Shown here piece after piece: positions 6,773 to 14,489 of a stretch of 14,489 bases of DNA. Location: positions 1-14,489 of the forward strand of contig CANHJJ010000017.1 of the NCBI GenBank assembly GCA_947460565.1, read 5' to 3'. The stretch is from Bacteroidota bacterium. Its GTDB lineage: Bacteria; Bacteroidota; Bacteroidia; UKL13-3. Position numbers and translations under genes: made by a program. Within the stretch, counting starts at the first letter, position 1, and every line of letters starts with the position of its first letter. The notes beneath the pieces were generated by a model. It saw only the letters and a program-made list of their open reading frames with translations, made no database searches and was not told the origin of the DNA.

Positions 6773-9700
6773 ACTTTGTTAAGGGTCTTTTCAGCGTTTA
6801 GGTTGTGCGTTTGAATAAAATAAATACCATTACCAAAGGCTGATAAATCTAATTCAATATGCTTTTGATGTGTATCATTTCTATGGCTTAATACCAATTT
6901 ACCTGTCACATCAAATACCTCAACATTATCAATAGCTTGATTTGAACTGATGTTTACGATGCCCGTTGTTGGGTTAGGGTAAATAGCTGTGCTTATCAAT
7001 TCTGTTTCATTGATACCTGTTCCTTTGTTGACAGTTAAGGTAAATGTAGCATTGGTGCTACCTCCTGTATTAATTCCTGTAATGGTATACAAGGTTTGTG
7101 CTGATACCACACTTGGAATGCCACTGATTAAACCTGTAGAAGTATTTAAACTAATACCTGCAGGGAAAGAAGGTGCCACAGAGAAACTGATAATTGAATC
7201 ACCTATATAACTTGGACTAGAACTAATATTGGTAAATCCATTGGTAGCAATAACCGAACTAGGAGTGTAACTCATCACAGTTGGTGCCATAGCTTTCACT
7301 GTTAAGTTGATGATGGCATTGGTACTTCCACCCGAGTTAGTTCCGGTAATGGTATAATTTGTTAAAGGAGATAGTACAGTTGGTATGCCACTAATTTTTC
7401 CAGTAATCGAATCTAAACTAACACCCATTGGAAGGGATGGATTAATTTTAAACAATGTTATTGAATCACCCACATATATTGGATTTGAATTAATGTTGCT
7501 TATGGTTCTTGTGGCCACAATAACTGAATCTGAATATTTTAAAATGTTTGGTGCAATTGAATTAACAATCAAAGAGAATATAGCTGTTGCACTTCCTCCA
7601 GAATTTGAACCCGTAATGGTATAATGGGTTAATGGCATCAATATTGAAGGAGTACCACTGATAATGCCTGTAATAGAATCCAAACTTAAACTTAAAGGTA
7701 AAGCAGGACTGATTTGATAGCTATCAATTGAATCTCCCAAATGACTTGGCATAGCATTTATATGGGTTAATAAACGTGTTGCCACAACTGCTGAATCACT
7801 GTATATAATATTACTTGGAGCCACAGAATTAACAGTTAAGTTAAAGTTTGTATTTGCAATTCCACCTGAATTTGTTCCTGTAATGGTGTATGTTTTCAAG
7901 GCTAATATCTCCATTGGAATTCCACTAATAGTTCCTGTAAGGGTATCCAAACTTAATCCATTTGGCAAAGCAGGGCTGATACTGTATTTGGTGATTAAGT
8001 CGCCTGCGTTGCTGGGCGTATTATTGATATTAGAAATGGTTCTTGTGGCAACAATAGTAGAGTCAGTGTATTTCAAATTACTTGGTGCAACTGCATTTAC
8101 GGTTAACTTGAATGAGGCTGTTGTGCTGCCACCTGTATTGCTTCCAGCGATGGTAAATGTAGTTAATGGTAACAATACTTGAGCTGTTCCAATTATCTTA
8201 CCCGTAATTGAATCCATACTAAGTCCAGCAGGCAAAGCAGGATTTATTGAGTAATTGGTAATCAAATCACCTAGGTTAGTAGGATTAGCGTTGATGTTTG
8301 TTACAGTGCGCGTAGCTATTACTAAAGAATCAGTGTATTTTAGATTACTTGGTGCAATTGCATTTACAGTTAATGTGAAGCTAGCTGTGGTGATTCCACC
8401 AGAATTACTACCTGTAATGGTGTAAATTGTCAATGGCGAAAGTATTGATGCTATTCCACTAATTTTACCTGTAATTGAATCTAGTTTTAGTCCAATTGGT
8501 AAACTCGGTGTAATTCTATATTTCGTTATTATATCTCCTATAAAACTAGCAGTTGAATTGATATTTGTTATAGTGCGAGTGGCAACAATTACTGAATCAC
8601 TGTATTTTAAATTACTTGGTGCTAAGGCAACTACAGATAAGCTGAAAATGGTGGTTGTATTGCCTCCATTATTTACACCTGTGATGGTATAATTTGTTTG
8701 AGGAGAAAGCACCAATGGAGTGCCGCTAATTTTGCCTGTGAGGTTGTTAAAGGTTAGTCCATTTGGTAATTGGGGACTTATTTGGAAAAATGTAACCGAA
8801 TCACCAGAATAGCTAGGTGTCAAATTAACGGTTGTTATTGTTCTAATAGCATTTATTGAATTTGGAGAATAACTCATATTACTTGGAGGAATGGCATTTG
8901 CTCTGTTCATATTAATCGTATACACTTTGTTTGAAGTAGAATCTTGAACATCTACTTTCAAATAAATGGTATTCATACCAATATTTAAACCTAAGAAGTC
9001 AGAAGTGTCCTTGTTATTGATACTTGTAAATGCCCCACTATTTATTTTGATTTTTATCCTTGAAGAAGTATCAGAAATAATAGCAGAAACCTTAACATTA
9101 TTTGTTCCAAATAAAACAGAAGAAGAATAATTGAGTGTGTCGGGATGGAATACTGGTGAATACGAATTACCAATTAAATTTATATTTGATAAGTTAGCAT
9201 TTGTATATGCCGAGCGATTTATGATTATGGTATAAACTTTAGTTGTTATATTATCTCTTGCAGTTACTTTGATTTCAATAATGTTGGTTCCTATATTTAA
9301 ACCTGTAATTGATGCAGAGGATCCACTCGAAACATTGGTATAGGTCCCATTGTTAATTCTAATTTGGAGTGCAGCCATTGCATCATCTGCAGTTGGGGTA
9401 ACACTTATAGAAGTGACATTATTAGCAACAGTTGTAGTATAATTTATAGTATTTTTTGTAAATGAAGGGTATAGCGTTCCAGAGCTAATTGTAAAACTAG
9501 TTAAATCGCTATTAACACAGTTATTAACTGGAATCGTAATAGAATCTTTGCCAATACATCCATTGGCATCTGTGCCACTAACTACATATTGAGAAGTAGC
9601 AATTGGAATAAAGGGTACACCGTTGCTTACCCCACCAGTCCACACTAAATTATTCGCACCAGATGCTGTTAGCGTTAATAGATTACCTGTACATACTGAT

Positions 9701-12699
9701 TGGGAAGAAGCGGTAATTGTAACATTAGGTTTAGGATAAACATTAATCACTGGGGAACTAAAAGTGGCCGTGCAGGTTCCATCACTTACCGTTACATCAT
9801 ATACTGTTCCGCTTGCAGAGGTTGGATAAAAGGTTTGTGTGGCTCCATTTAAATTGCCTGTGGTCCATAAATAAGAGTAACCAGGTGTGAATCGGTAGGC
9901 GTCATTATTAGCAGAGAAAATGGCACTGTTTCGACCTGGCACAAAATAACCCTTGCTACCAGTTGAGTTTTCAATTCCTTGGGTGATGGTTTTGGTAACA
10001 TTAACCGTTGTTATAGCTGAAGTATTTGCAATAGTAGAAGTATGCACCTCAATAATATTACTTGTTTCATACAAAATAGTTTGAACAATCATTGGATAAG
10101 AAGTTCCGCCAAAATGATAGTTAGAATCATTGATGATTAGTTTTCTATTTGGCGCTGTTCCAACCGTAATGTACCTTAGTTTACTGCCAGCAAGTGATGG
10201 GTTTAAATCACCCCAAGCAGCTGCTATAAAATTGTTTGGTGTAGCCGTAGCAGGTATTGCCACTCCATATCTAGTTGTGGCGGATGTTTGATTTGCAGTA
10301 AACGTTATATAACCATTCGAACACTTGTAAAAATTCGTATAATTATTTCCAAAGAAATTAAATGTGAAACCAATTGGCAATGCAGCACTCATCTGATCAT
10401 CAGTAAGCGTAATTGTCGCACCAGTTCCAACACCCACTATTGGAGCATATGGAATATTGCTAACATTATAAATATTATTATTAGTTACGCTAGGTGTAGC
10501 TGTCAATTGAACTGGATCTCCGCTACATCCAATTGCAGGAGTATTGGTAATAGTTGTGGTAAAAGTAGGAGCAACAGTGATATAACTAATCTTAGCCAAA
10601 GAGTCCATTCCAAGCGTATTTGTTACTACCAATGAGACAGTATATGTTCCAGGTGAAGAATAAACTTTGGATGGGTTTTGAGCTGCTGAAGTTGTGTTGT
10701 CGCCAAAATACCATAACCAAGATTGCGCTTGGGTAGATTGGTCGGTAAACGATACGCTGCCACCGCAGGCAGGCGTGGTTGTGCTAGCAGTGAAATTTGA
10801 TACCGGGGCTTGTGTAACTGCCACACAAAATGTAGGAATATTAAACGCAGCTGTCTCATCACCAGCAACACTCGCACTACCTTGAGATGCACTCCAACCC
10901 ATACCTCTTCTGGCAAAGGCTTGCCAAATCAAGCATTTGTGAGAATAGCCATATAAAAGTGAGTCGGCAGTCAAAATAGCATTACGTGCATCTAAAAACC
11001 CCGGATTGCAGGGTTGTAATTTCATTCCTTGTAATACCAATCTAATGGCAATATTGTTACCTGCTGTTGCAACTGTTGGATCTGTGCTGTAACCAAATTG
11101 ATCCATCAAAAACCAAGACATATCCCAAAGTGCATCACACCAAATCTCACCCATATTATGTACTTCAGAGCCACTGGTTGTATTAGCAATATTGGCATAG
11201 TTTTGAGGGTTAATTGTCATATCTGTGCTATATGGATACCTTCGAATACCTGCACCAGTTGTGGCTTGACCTAACACATAGGTACCCAAACCCCTAGGGG
11301 TTGCTCCCACATCACCTGGTTTTATGGTGAGCATTAATGACAACCAATCACTCCATCCTTCGCCACCTTGTTCGGCATTTGATAAACAACTTGCCTGAGA
11401 AGGTCCGCCTGTTAAGCGATTGGAAACACCATGTCCAAATTCATGGGAAACAATTGCATTATCAAGGGATCCATCACGATTAGGGGTTGTTAAATTGAAT
11501 AAATACATTTGCATTCTAGGTTTTGAACCATCTGCAGGCGTTGAAAAGTTAGCGTTACTAGTGCCACCCCCATCAAATCCTTCTGCATTTACATAATCTG
11601 AACCTAAGCCACCATTTCCATAATTGTTTTGTTGGAAATTACCAGAGACTTCATCAAAACCTAAGCGGTACAAGTAGTCATGAACATAATTGTTAAGATA
11701 GAACAAATTGGTTACTGAAGCATTTTGATTAAGAAGAGGAGCATTGGTAATTGAGTATACTGAATCAAACACAAGGTTGGAGGTGCCATCAGGAGAATAT
11801 CCAGGAAGGTTATCATTGTTTCGGTCTTCATAGGCATGCACATTGTTGCCTCTAGTAATGGTGTATTCAGCCCCTGCAATGCCATCAATATCATGCCAAC
11901 CATAAGGAGACGCAATGGGATCTGATGGGTTAGATATCAGAGCTCGGCTTCCAAATGTGGGCGCTTCTATTGGGAAAGCAAATACCCTGTAATCAGGAGC
12001 TAACGGTGCAGGTGGTGGCGGAGCCATGGCACTTGCAGGTGCAATTCCAAAATCACAAGATCTTGTAAAATCGTTCTTCTCAATAAATTTTCCCTTTACT
12101 GCATCCACTCTGATGTTCCACCAATGAGGTTCTTTAATTAATTCAACACTTACATTCCAAGATAGTAGTACTTTATCATCTTTAGCAACATACATCAGTT
12201 TAACCTCAATTGGGCTCACAGAAATGTTTTTATCGGTATAGGTATATTTGTGTTTTACATCATCTTTCTCAACTAAAGTTAAATTATTGCTTTTTTTCTT
12301 AATATTCGCTAAAGCTGCATTTACACCTTCTTCAGGACTTAAAGTAGGGACATCCGTTTTTACTCTTTTGTTAAGATAAGGAACAATACCTGGTCTGAAA
12401 ACGGCCACTTTCGAATCCTTAATAGCCACAACACTAATGGCATTAAATATCGGTATGCCATGATACATTTGTTGCATATAGGCATGGGTAATTCCGGTTT
12501 CTTTATCTGTATATTCGTCTGACAATATCCACTCTGTAAAATCTAATGAGTCAATGCTATTTTCTTTGGCTTGGACCTGAATATAGGTTTTAATGATTTC
12601 TTTCGATTCTTGTGCTTCTGTTTTTATGCTTGAAAATAAAAAGAGTGTGATACAAATAATCCAGGTCTTTAATTCAAATCTCCTAATAAATAATTTCAT
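6757..12699 (-). CDS. Secreted M36 (fungalysin-type) metalloprotease with PKD, cadherin-like and seven tandem Ig-like repeats and T9SS sorting domain
   Basis: A 1980-residue protein. Residues 1-30 are a signal peptide (WIICITLFLFSS core). About 35-190 is an FTP/PepSY-like propeptide. About 215-620 is the M36 zinc protease, with HEFGH at 419-423 (H419 and H423 zinc ligands, E420 catalytic) and EGWSD with the probable third ligand E447. A PKD domain follows at about 632-712 (WYFGD core). A beta-sandwich (SNGYITF) spans about 730-935, then an Ig-like stretch to about 1055. Two cadherin-like sandwiches occupy about 1058-1260 (each ends VYTI-NR). Seven 89-residue Ig/He_PIG-like repeats fill about 1270-1892, and a T9SS type A sorting domain ends the chain (about 1902-1980, IYPNPTTG to NKVVISK). 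It is expected to be exported by Sec, matured, and released or anchored through T9SS to degrade extracellular protein. It has its own upstream region and looks monocistronic. Confidence 0.95.
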   Translation of the reverse strand: MKLFIRRFELKTWIICITLFLFSSIKTEAQESKEIIKTYIQVQAKENSIDSLDFTEWILSDEYTDKETGITHAYMQQMYHGIPIFNAISVVAIKDSKVAVFRPGIVPYLNKRVKTDVPTLSPEEGVNAALANIKKKSNNLTLVEKDDVKHKYTYTDKNISVSPIEVKLMYVAKDDKVLLSWNVSVELIKEPHWWNIRVDAVKGKFIEKNDFTRSCDFGIAPASAMAPPPPAPLAPDYRVFAFPIEAPTFGSRALISNPSDPIASPYGWHDIDGIAGAEYTITRGNNVHAYEDRNNDNLPGYSPDGTSNLVFDSVYSITNAPLLNQNASVTNLFYLNNYVHDYLYRLGFDEVSGNFQQNNYGNGGLGSDYVNAEGFDGGGTSNANFSTPADGSKPRMQMYLFNLTTPNRDGSLDNAIVSHEFGHGVSNRLTGGPSQASCLSNAEQGGEGWSDWLSLMLTIKPGDVGATPRGLGTYVLGQATTGAGIRRYPYSTDMTINPQNYANIANTTSGSEVHNMGEIWCDALWDMSWFLMDQFGYSTDPTVATAGNNIAIRLVLQGMKLQPCNPGFLDARNAILTADSLLYGYSHKCLIWQAFARRGMGWSASQGSASVAGDETAAFNIPTFCVAVTQAPVSNFTASTTTPACGGSVSFTDQSTQAQSWLWYFGDNTTSAAQNPSKVYSSPGTYTVSLVVTNTLGMDSLAKISYITVAPTFTTTITNTPAIGCSGDPVQLTATPSVTNNNIYNVSNIPYAPIVGVGTGATITLTDDQMSAALPIGFTFNFFGNNYTNFYKCSNGYITFTANQTSATTRYGVAIPATATPNNFIAAAWGDLNPSLAGSKLRYITVGTAPNRKLIINDSNYHFGGTSYPMIVQTILYETSNIIEVHTSTIANTSAITTVNVTKTITQGIENSTGSKGYFVPGRNSAIFSANNDAYRFTPGYSYLWTTGNLNGATQTFYPTSASGTVYDVTVSDGTCTATFSSPVINVYPKPNVTITASSQSVCTGNLLTLTASGANNLVWTGGVSNGVPFIPIATSQYVVSGTDANGCIGKDSITIPVNNCVNSDLTSFTISSGTLYPSFTKNTINYTTTVANNVTSISVTPTADDAMAALQIRINNGTYTNVSSGSSASITGLNIGTNIIEIKVTARDNITTKVYTIIINRSAYTNANLSNINLIGNSYSPVFHPDTLNYSSSVLFGTNNVKVSAIISDTSSRIKIKINSGAFTSINNKDTSDFLGLNIGMNTIYLKVDVQDSTSNKVYTINMNRANAIPPSNMSYSPNSINAIRTITTVNLTPSYSGDSVTFFQISPQLPNGLTFNNLTGKISGTPLVLSPQTNYTITGVNNGGNTTTIFSLSVVALAPSNLKYSDSVIVATRTITNINSTASFIGDIITKYRITPSLPIGLKLDSITGKISGIASILSPLTIYTITGSNSGGITTASFTLTVNAIAPSNLKYTDSLVIATRTVTNINANPTNLGDLITNYSINPALPAGLSMDSITGKIIGTAQVLLPLTTFTIAGSNTGGSTTASFKLTVNAVAPSNLKYTDSTIVATRTISNINNTPSNAGDLITKYSISPALPNGLSLDTLTGTISGIPMEILALKTYTITGTNSGGIANTNFNLTVNSVAPSNIIYSDSAVVATRLLTHINAMPSHLGDSIDSYQISPALPLSLSLDSITGIISGTPSILMPLTHYTITGSNSGGSATAIFSLIVNSIAPNILKYSDSVIVATRTISNINSNPIYVGDSITLFKINPSLPMGVSLDSITGKISGIPTVLSPLTNYTITGTNSGGSTNAIINLTVKAMAPTVMSYTPSSVIATNGFTNISSSPSYIGDSIISFSVAPSFPAGISLNTSTGLISGIPSVVSAQTLYTITGINTGGSTNATFTLTVNKGTGINETELISTAIYPNPTTGIVNISSNQAIDNVEVFDVTGKLVLSHRNDTHQKHIELDLSAFGNGIYFIQTHNLNAEKTLNKVVISK
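7021..8891 (-). repeat. Seven tandem ~267-bp units encoding 89-residue Ig-like repeats
   Basis: Each unit encodes a repeat with a start like APSNLKYSDS, a middle VATRTITNIN, GD-IT-Y-I-PALP-GLSLDSITGKISG and an end YTITGSNSGG-TTA-F-LTVN. Seven units of about 89 codons fill the interval exactly. The pattern LP-GL-LD-ITG-ISGTP is that of putative-Ig (He_PIG) domains. The role is probably a stalk or adhesive/carbohydrate-contact region. The five inner units resemble one another most. Confidence 0.9.
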
Positions 12700-12760
12700 T
12701 GTTTTATGATATCTTGTTACGTCTGTTAGCCCATAAATAAAGGCTTAAAAATTTTGAAAA

Positions 12761-12786
12761 CAAAAGTAAGGCTTTTTTTTTACAAA
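12761..12786 (-). promoter_or_regulatory. Possible promoter of the protease gene
   Basis: On the minus strand TACTTTTG (12768-12761) matches the TAnnTTTG -7 box, and TTTG lies upstream at 12786-12783. The gap between them is 14 bp, shorter than the usual 17-23. The box is 61 bp before the ATG at 12699, leaving a plausible leader. Confidence 0.4.
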
Positions 12787-12867
12787 TAATTTACCTCTAG
12801 ATTTAGGGTATCTAATGATTACTAGCTTGTTTTAAACTTTATAGTGCTATGCATTAAATAAATGATT

Positions 12868-12928
12868 TTTCATAATTAATAATTTTGATTTCATAATTCA
12901 TAATTTTAATTCCTAATTCCTAATTATT
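12868..12928. repeat. AT-rich short tandem repeats
   Basis: Two 21-22-bp units (12868-12889 and 12889-12910) share CATAATT-ATAATTTT and differ at two positions. They are followed by CCTAATT twice (12912-12925). The block lies between the small hypothetical gene and the protease and touches the stop codon of the former. Such AATTC/CATAATT strings recur between genes in this phylum. Confidence 0.6.
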
Positions 12929-13220
12929 TGCTCCTATATTCGATCCTAGTTTTTGCCTTTTGTCTGAGCCTATCAATTATCAGGTTTGTAATTCCCGGGG
13001 CTATTAGTTTAGGTTCGTTTTGATGAAAAAGTGCTTTGACTTTTGTTTCATTCACATCAATTTGGTAAAGAATTTGCCAAAGTTTCTCTAAATCATTTAT
13101 CAAAAACCAAATAAGCTTAGATTCAATCTCCACCTTTATTTCCTCGAAATCAGCCTGCTCTGAAAGTTCAAAGCTGTTTTTTGCTAACTCAAATATTATC
13201 TGATTTTCATCATTCATCAT
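12924..13220 (-). CDS. Conserved-looking hypothetical protein (98 aa)
   Basis: The 98-residue product starts MMNDENQIIFELAKNSFELS and continues with an acidic helical stretch (FEEIKVEIESKLIWFLINDLEKLWQILYQID), then VNETKVKALFHQNEPK, a PGITNLIIDRLRQKAKTR helix and a basic end. No signal peptide or membrane segment is present. It resembles a family of small uncharacterised Bacteroidota proteins with the pattern LIN-D--KL--ILYRIDV-E-KV and LI--R--QK-KTR, often encoded near the aconitase or MoxR genes (from memory). No function can be given. The start could be either of two adjacent ATGs (13220 or 13217). It diverges from aconitase across 144 bp, so a shared regulatory region is possible. Confidence 0.8.
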   Translation of the reverse strand: MMNDENQIIFELAKNSFELSEQADFEEIKVEIESKLIWFLINDLEKLWQILYQIDVNETKVKALFHQNEPKLIAPGITNLIIDRLRQKAKTRIEYRSK

Positions 13221-13283
13221 AAATCAAACATTAATTTCTTCAAAGATGTTAATTTTATAAATTGCAGCGGTGAAATTTTGTAA

Positions 13284-13329
13284 AGACGTAAAAATTTACG
13301 TCTCTCAAAGTAAAGACGTAACATGTTAC
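13284..13329. repeat. Two palindromic AGACGTAA-type repeat units upstream of aconitase
   Basis: 13284-13303 is a 20-bp palindrome, AGACGTAAA and TTTACGTCT around AA. A second unit starts with the same AGACGTAA at 13314 and contains the perfect 12-bp palindrome GTAACATGTTAC (13318-13329). Both are preceded by TAA and spaced 30 bp apart. Palindromes of the style AGACGT-nn-ACGTCT are frequent intergenic repeats in Bacteroidota. They lie between the divergent genes at 13220 and 13365, so an operator role cannot be excluded. Confidence 0.65.
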
Positions 13330-13364
13330 AAATCTAATAATACTAATAAACAATAAACAAATAT

Positions 13365-14489
13365 ATGGCTTTCGATATCGAAATGATTAAAGCTGTATAC
13401 GCCAAAATGGATGAGCGTATTGCAGCAGCCCGCAAGGTGGTTAACAAACCTTTAACATTAACAGAAAAAATTTTATACAGTCACTTAACCGAAGGCAATG
13501 CTAGCAAAGCCTATGATAGAGGCAATAGTTATGTGGATTTTGGTCCAGACCGAGTGGCTATGCAAGATGCTACAGCTCAAATGGCCTTGTTGCAATTTAT
13601 GCAGGCAGGTCGCCCAAAAGTGGCTGTACCTTCTACAGTTCATTGCGACCATTTGATTACAGCCAGAAAAGGTGCTGCTGAAGATTTAGATTTTGCTAAC
13701 AAAGAAAGTAAAGAAGTATATGATTTCTTAGGTTCTGTATCTAATAAATATGGAATAGGATTTTGGAAACCAGGTGCAGGTATTATCCATCAAGTTGTTT
13801 TAGAAAATTATGCTTTCCCGGGTGGAATGATGATTGGTACGGATAGCCATACTGTGAATGCAGGCGGTTTAGGTATGGTGGCTATTGGAGTTGGTGGTGC
13901 AGATGCCTGTGATGTAATGGCTGGCTTACCATGGGAACTTAAATTCCCTAAATTAATTGGTGTTAAACTAACTGGTAAATTAAACGGTTGGACTGCCCCT
14001 AAAGATGTTATCTTAAAAGTAGCTGGTATTCTTACCGTAAAAGGTGGTACGGGTGCTATCGTGGAATATTTTGGAGAAGGTGCTACCAGTATGAGCTGCA
14101 CAGGTAAAGGAACCATTTGTAATATGGGTGCAGAAATTGGTGCCACTACTTCTACTTTTGGATATGATGAGAGTATGGAGCGTTATTTGCGTTCTACAGG
14201 TCGCGCTGATGTAGCTGATTTGGCCAATGGAGTTAAACATCATTTAACAGCAGATGCTGAAGTGTATGCAAATCCTGAAGCTTATTTTGATCAGGTAATT
14301 ACAATCGACTTAAATACTTTACAGCCACATTTGAATGGTCCTTTCACTCCAGATTTAGCTACTCCCGTTAGCGAAATGAAAGCTTTGGCCGCTAGCAATG
14401 GATGGCCATTAAAAGTAGAATGGGGTTTAATAGGTTCTTGTACAAATTCATCATACGAAGATTTAAGCAGAGCGGCTTCTATAGCTAAG
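13365..14489 (+). CDS. acn: Aconitate hydratase, mitochondrial type, N-terminal part (C-terminus beyond window)
   Basis: Converts citrate to isocitrate through cis-aconitate with a [4Fe-4S] cluster, the TCA step after citrate synthase. The frame is open from ATG 13365 to the window end (375 codons, about half of a normal ~750-residue enzyme). Seen: PSTVHCDHLI with D95-H96, IGTDSHT with D160-S161-H162, GVGGADACDVMAG, the long match VILKVAGILTVKGGTGAIVEY, TICNMGAEIGATTS, and LIGSCTNSSYEDL with the first cluster ligand at C359. The other two cluster cysteines lie beyond the window. These segments are those of mitochondrial aconitase, not of bacterial AcnA/IRP or AcnB. A mitochondrial-like aconitase has been described in Bacteroides fragilis. 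There is no targeting presequence. The A-rich leader lacks a Shine-Dalgarno. The small hypothetical gene at 12924-13220 is divergent. Confidence 0.96.
   Translation, partial: MAFDIEMIKAVYAKMDERIAAARKVVNKPLTLTEKILYSHLTEGNASKAYDRGNSYVDFGPDRVAMQDATAQMALLQFMQAGRPKVAVPSTVHCDHLITARKGAAEDLDFANKESKEVYDFLGSVSNKYGIGFWKPGAGIIHQVVLENYAFPGGMMIGTDSHTVNAGGLGMVAIGVGGADACDVMAGLPWELKFPKLIGVKLTGKLNGWTAPKDVILKVAGILTVKGGTGAIVEYFGEGATSMSCTGKGTICNMGAEIGATTSTFGYDESMERYLRSTGRADVADLANGVKHHLTADAEVYANPEAYFDQVITIDLNTLQPHLNGPFTPDLATPVSEMKALAASNGWPLKVEWGLIGSCTNSSYEDLSRAASIAK

Noticed and set aside
7385..8182. Several plus-strand frames opposite the Ig-like repeats
   Set aside because: They are repeated shadows of the tandem units on the coding strand, with no start context or family.
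10288..10635. Plus-strand 115-codon frame opposite the protease
   Set aside because: It is a low-complexity I/S/N/R-rich shadow of the large coding frame.

Overview
The window comes from an AT-rich genome of the Bacteroidota (Bacteroidetes). Three things support this. The large secreted protein ends in a type IX secretion (T9SS) C-terminal sorting domain. The TonB-dependent receptor carries an N-terminal carboxypeptidase-regulatory-like domain. Gene starts lack Shine-Dalgarno sequences, and some have TAnnTTTG-type -7 boxes upstream. The class cannot be fixed from sequence alone, but a citrate synthase and an aconitase, both of mitochondrial type, fit a respiring member of the phylum.

Layout. 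1-1273 (minus): N-terminal part of a TonB-dependent outer-membrane receptor, cut by the window edge. 1442-2758 (plus): citrate synthase with a strong terminator. 2835-3338 (plus): LptE-like LPS-assembly lipoprotein. 3406-5442 (plus): UvrB, with a bidirectional terminator. 5443-6772: a composite accessory interval in which a PIN-domain toxin and an overlapping 51-residue putative antitoxin (both minus) lie between two direct copies of a ~157-bp REP-like palindromic element. 6757-12699 (minus): a 1980-residue secreted M36 (fungalysin-type) metalloprotease with PKD/Ig-type domains, two cadherin-like sandwiches, seven tandem 89-residue Ig-like repeats and a T9SS sorting domain. 12924-13220 (minus): a small conserved-looking hypothetical protein. 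13365-14489 (plus): mitochondrial-type aconitase, cut by the window edge.

How the parts relate. Citrate synthase and aconitase catalyse consecutive steps of the TCA cycle but lie about 10.6 kb apart with unrelated genes between. The receptor, LptE and the T9SS-sorted protease are all envelope or secretion functions but do not form one operon.

The most notable structure is the uvrB-protease interval. Each REP-like copy is preceded by a similar stop codon plus terminator hairpin and followed by the same last codons of a T9SS sorting domain. It looks as if the whole convergent intergenic region was duplicated, with the toxin-antitoxin pair sitting between the two copies, as expected if the module entered by recombination or was trapped in a tandem duplication. 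No CRISPR array, tRNA, rRNA, IS transposase or phage gene was seen.
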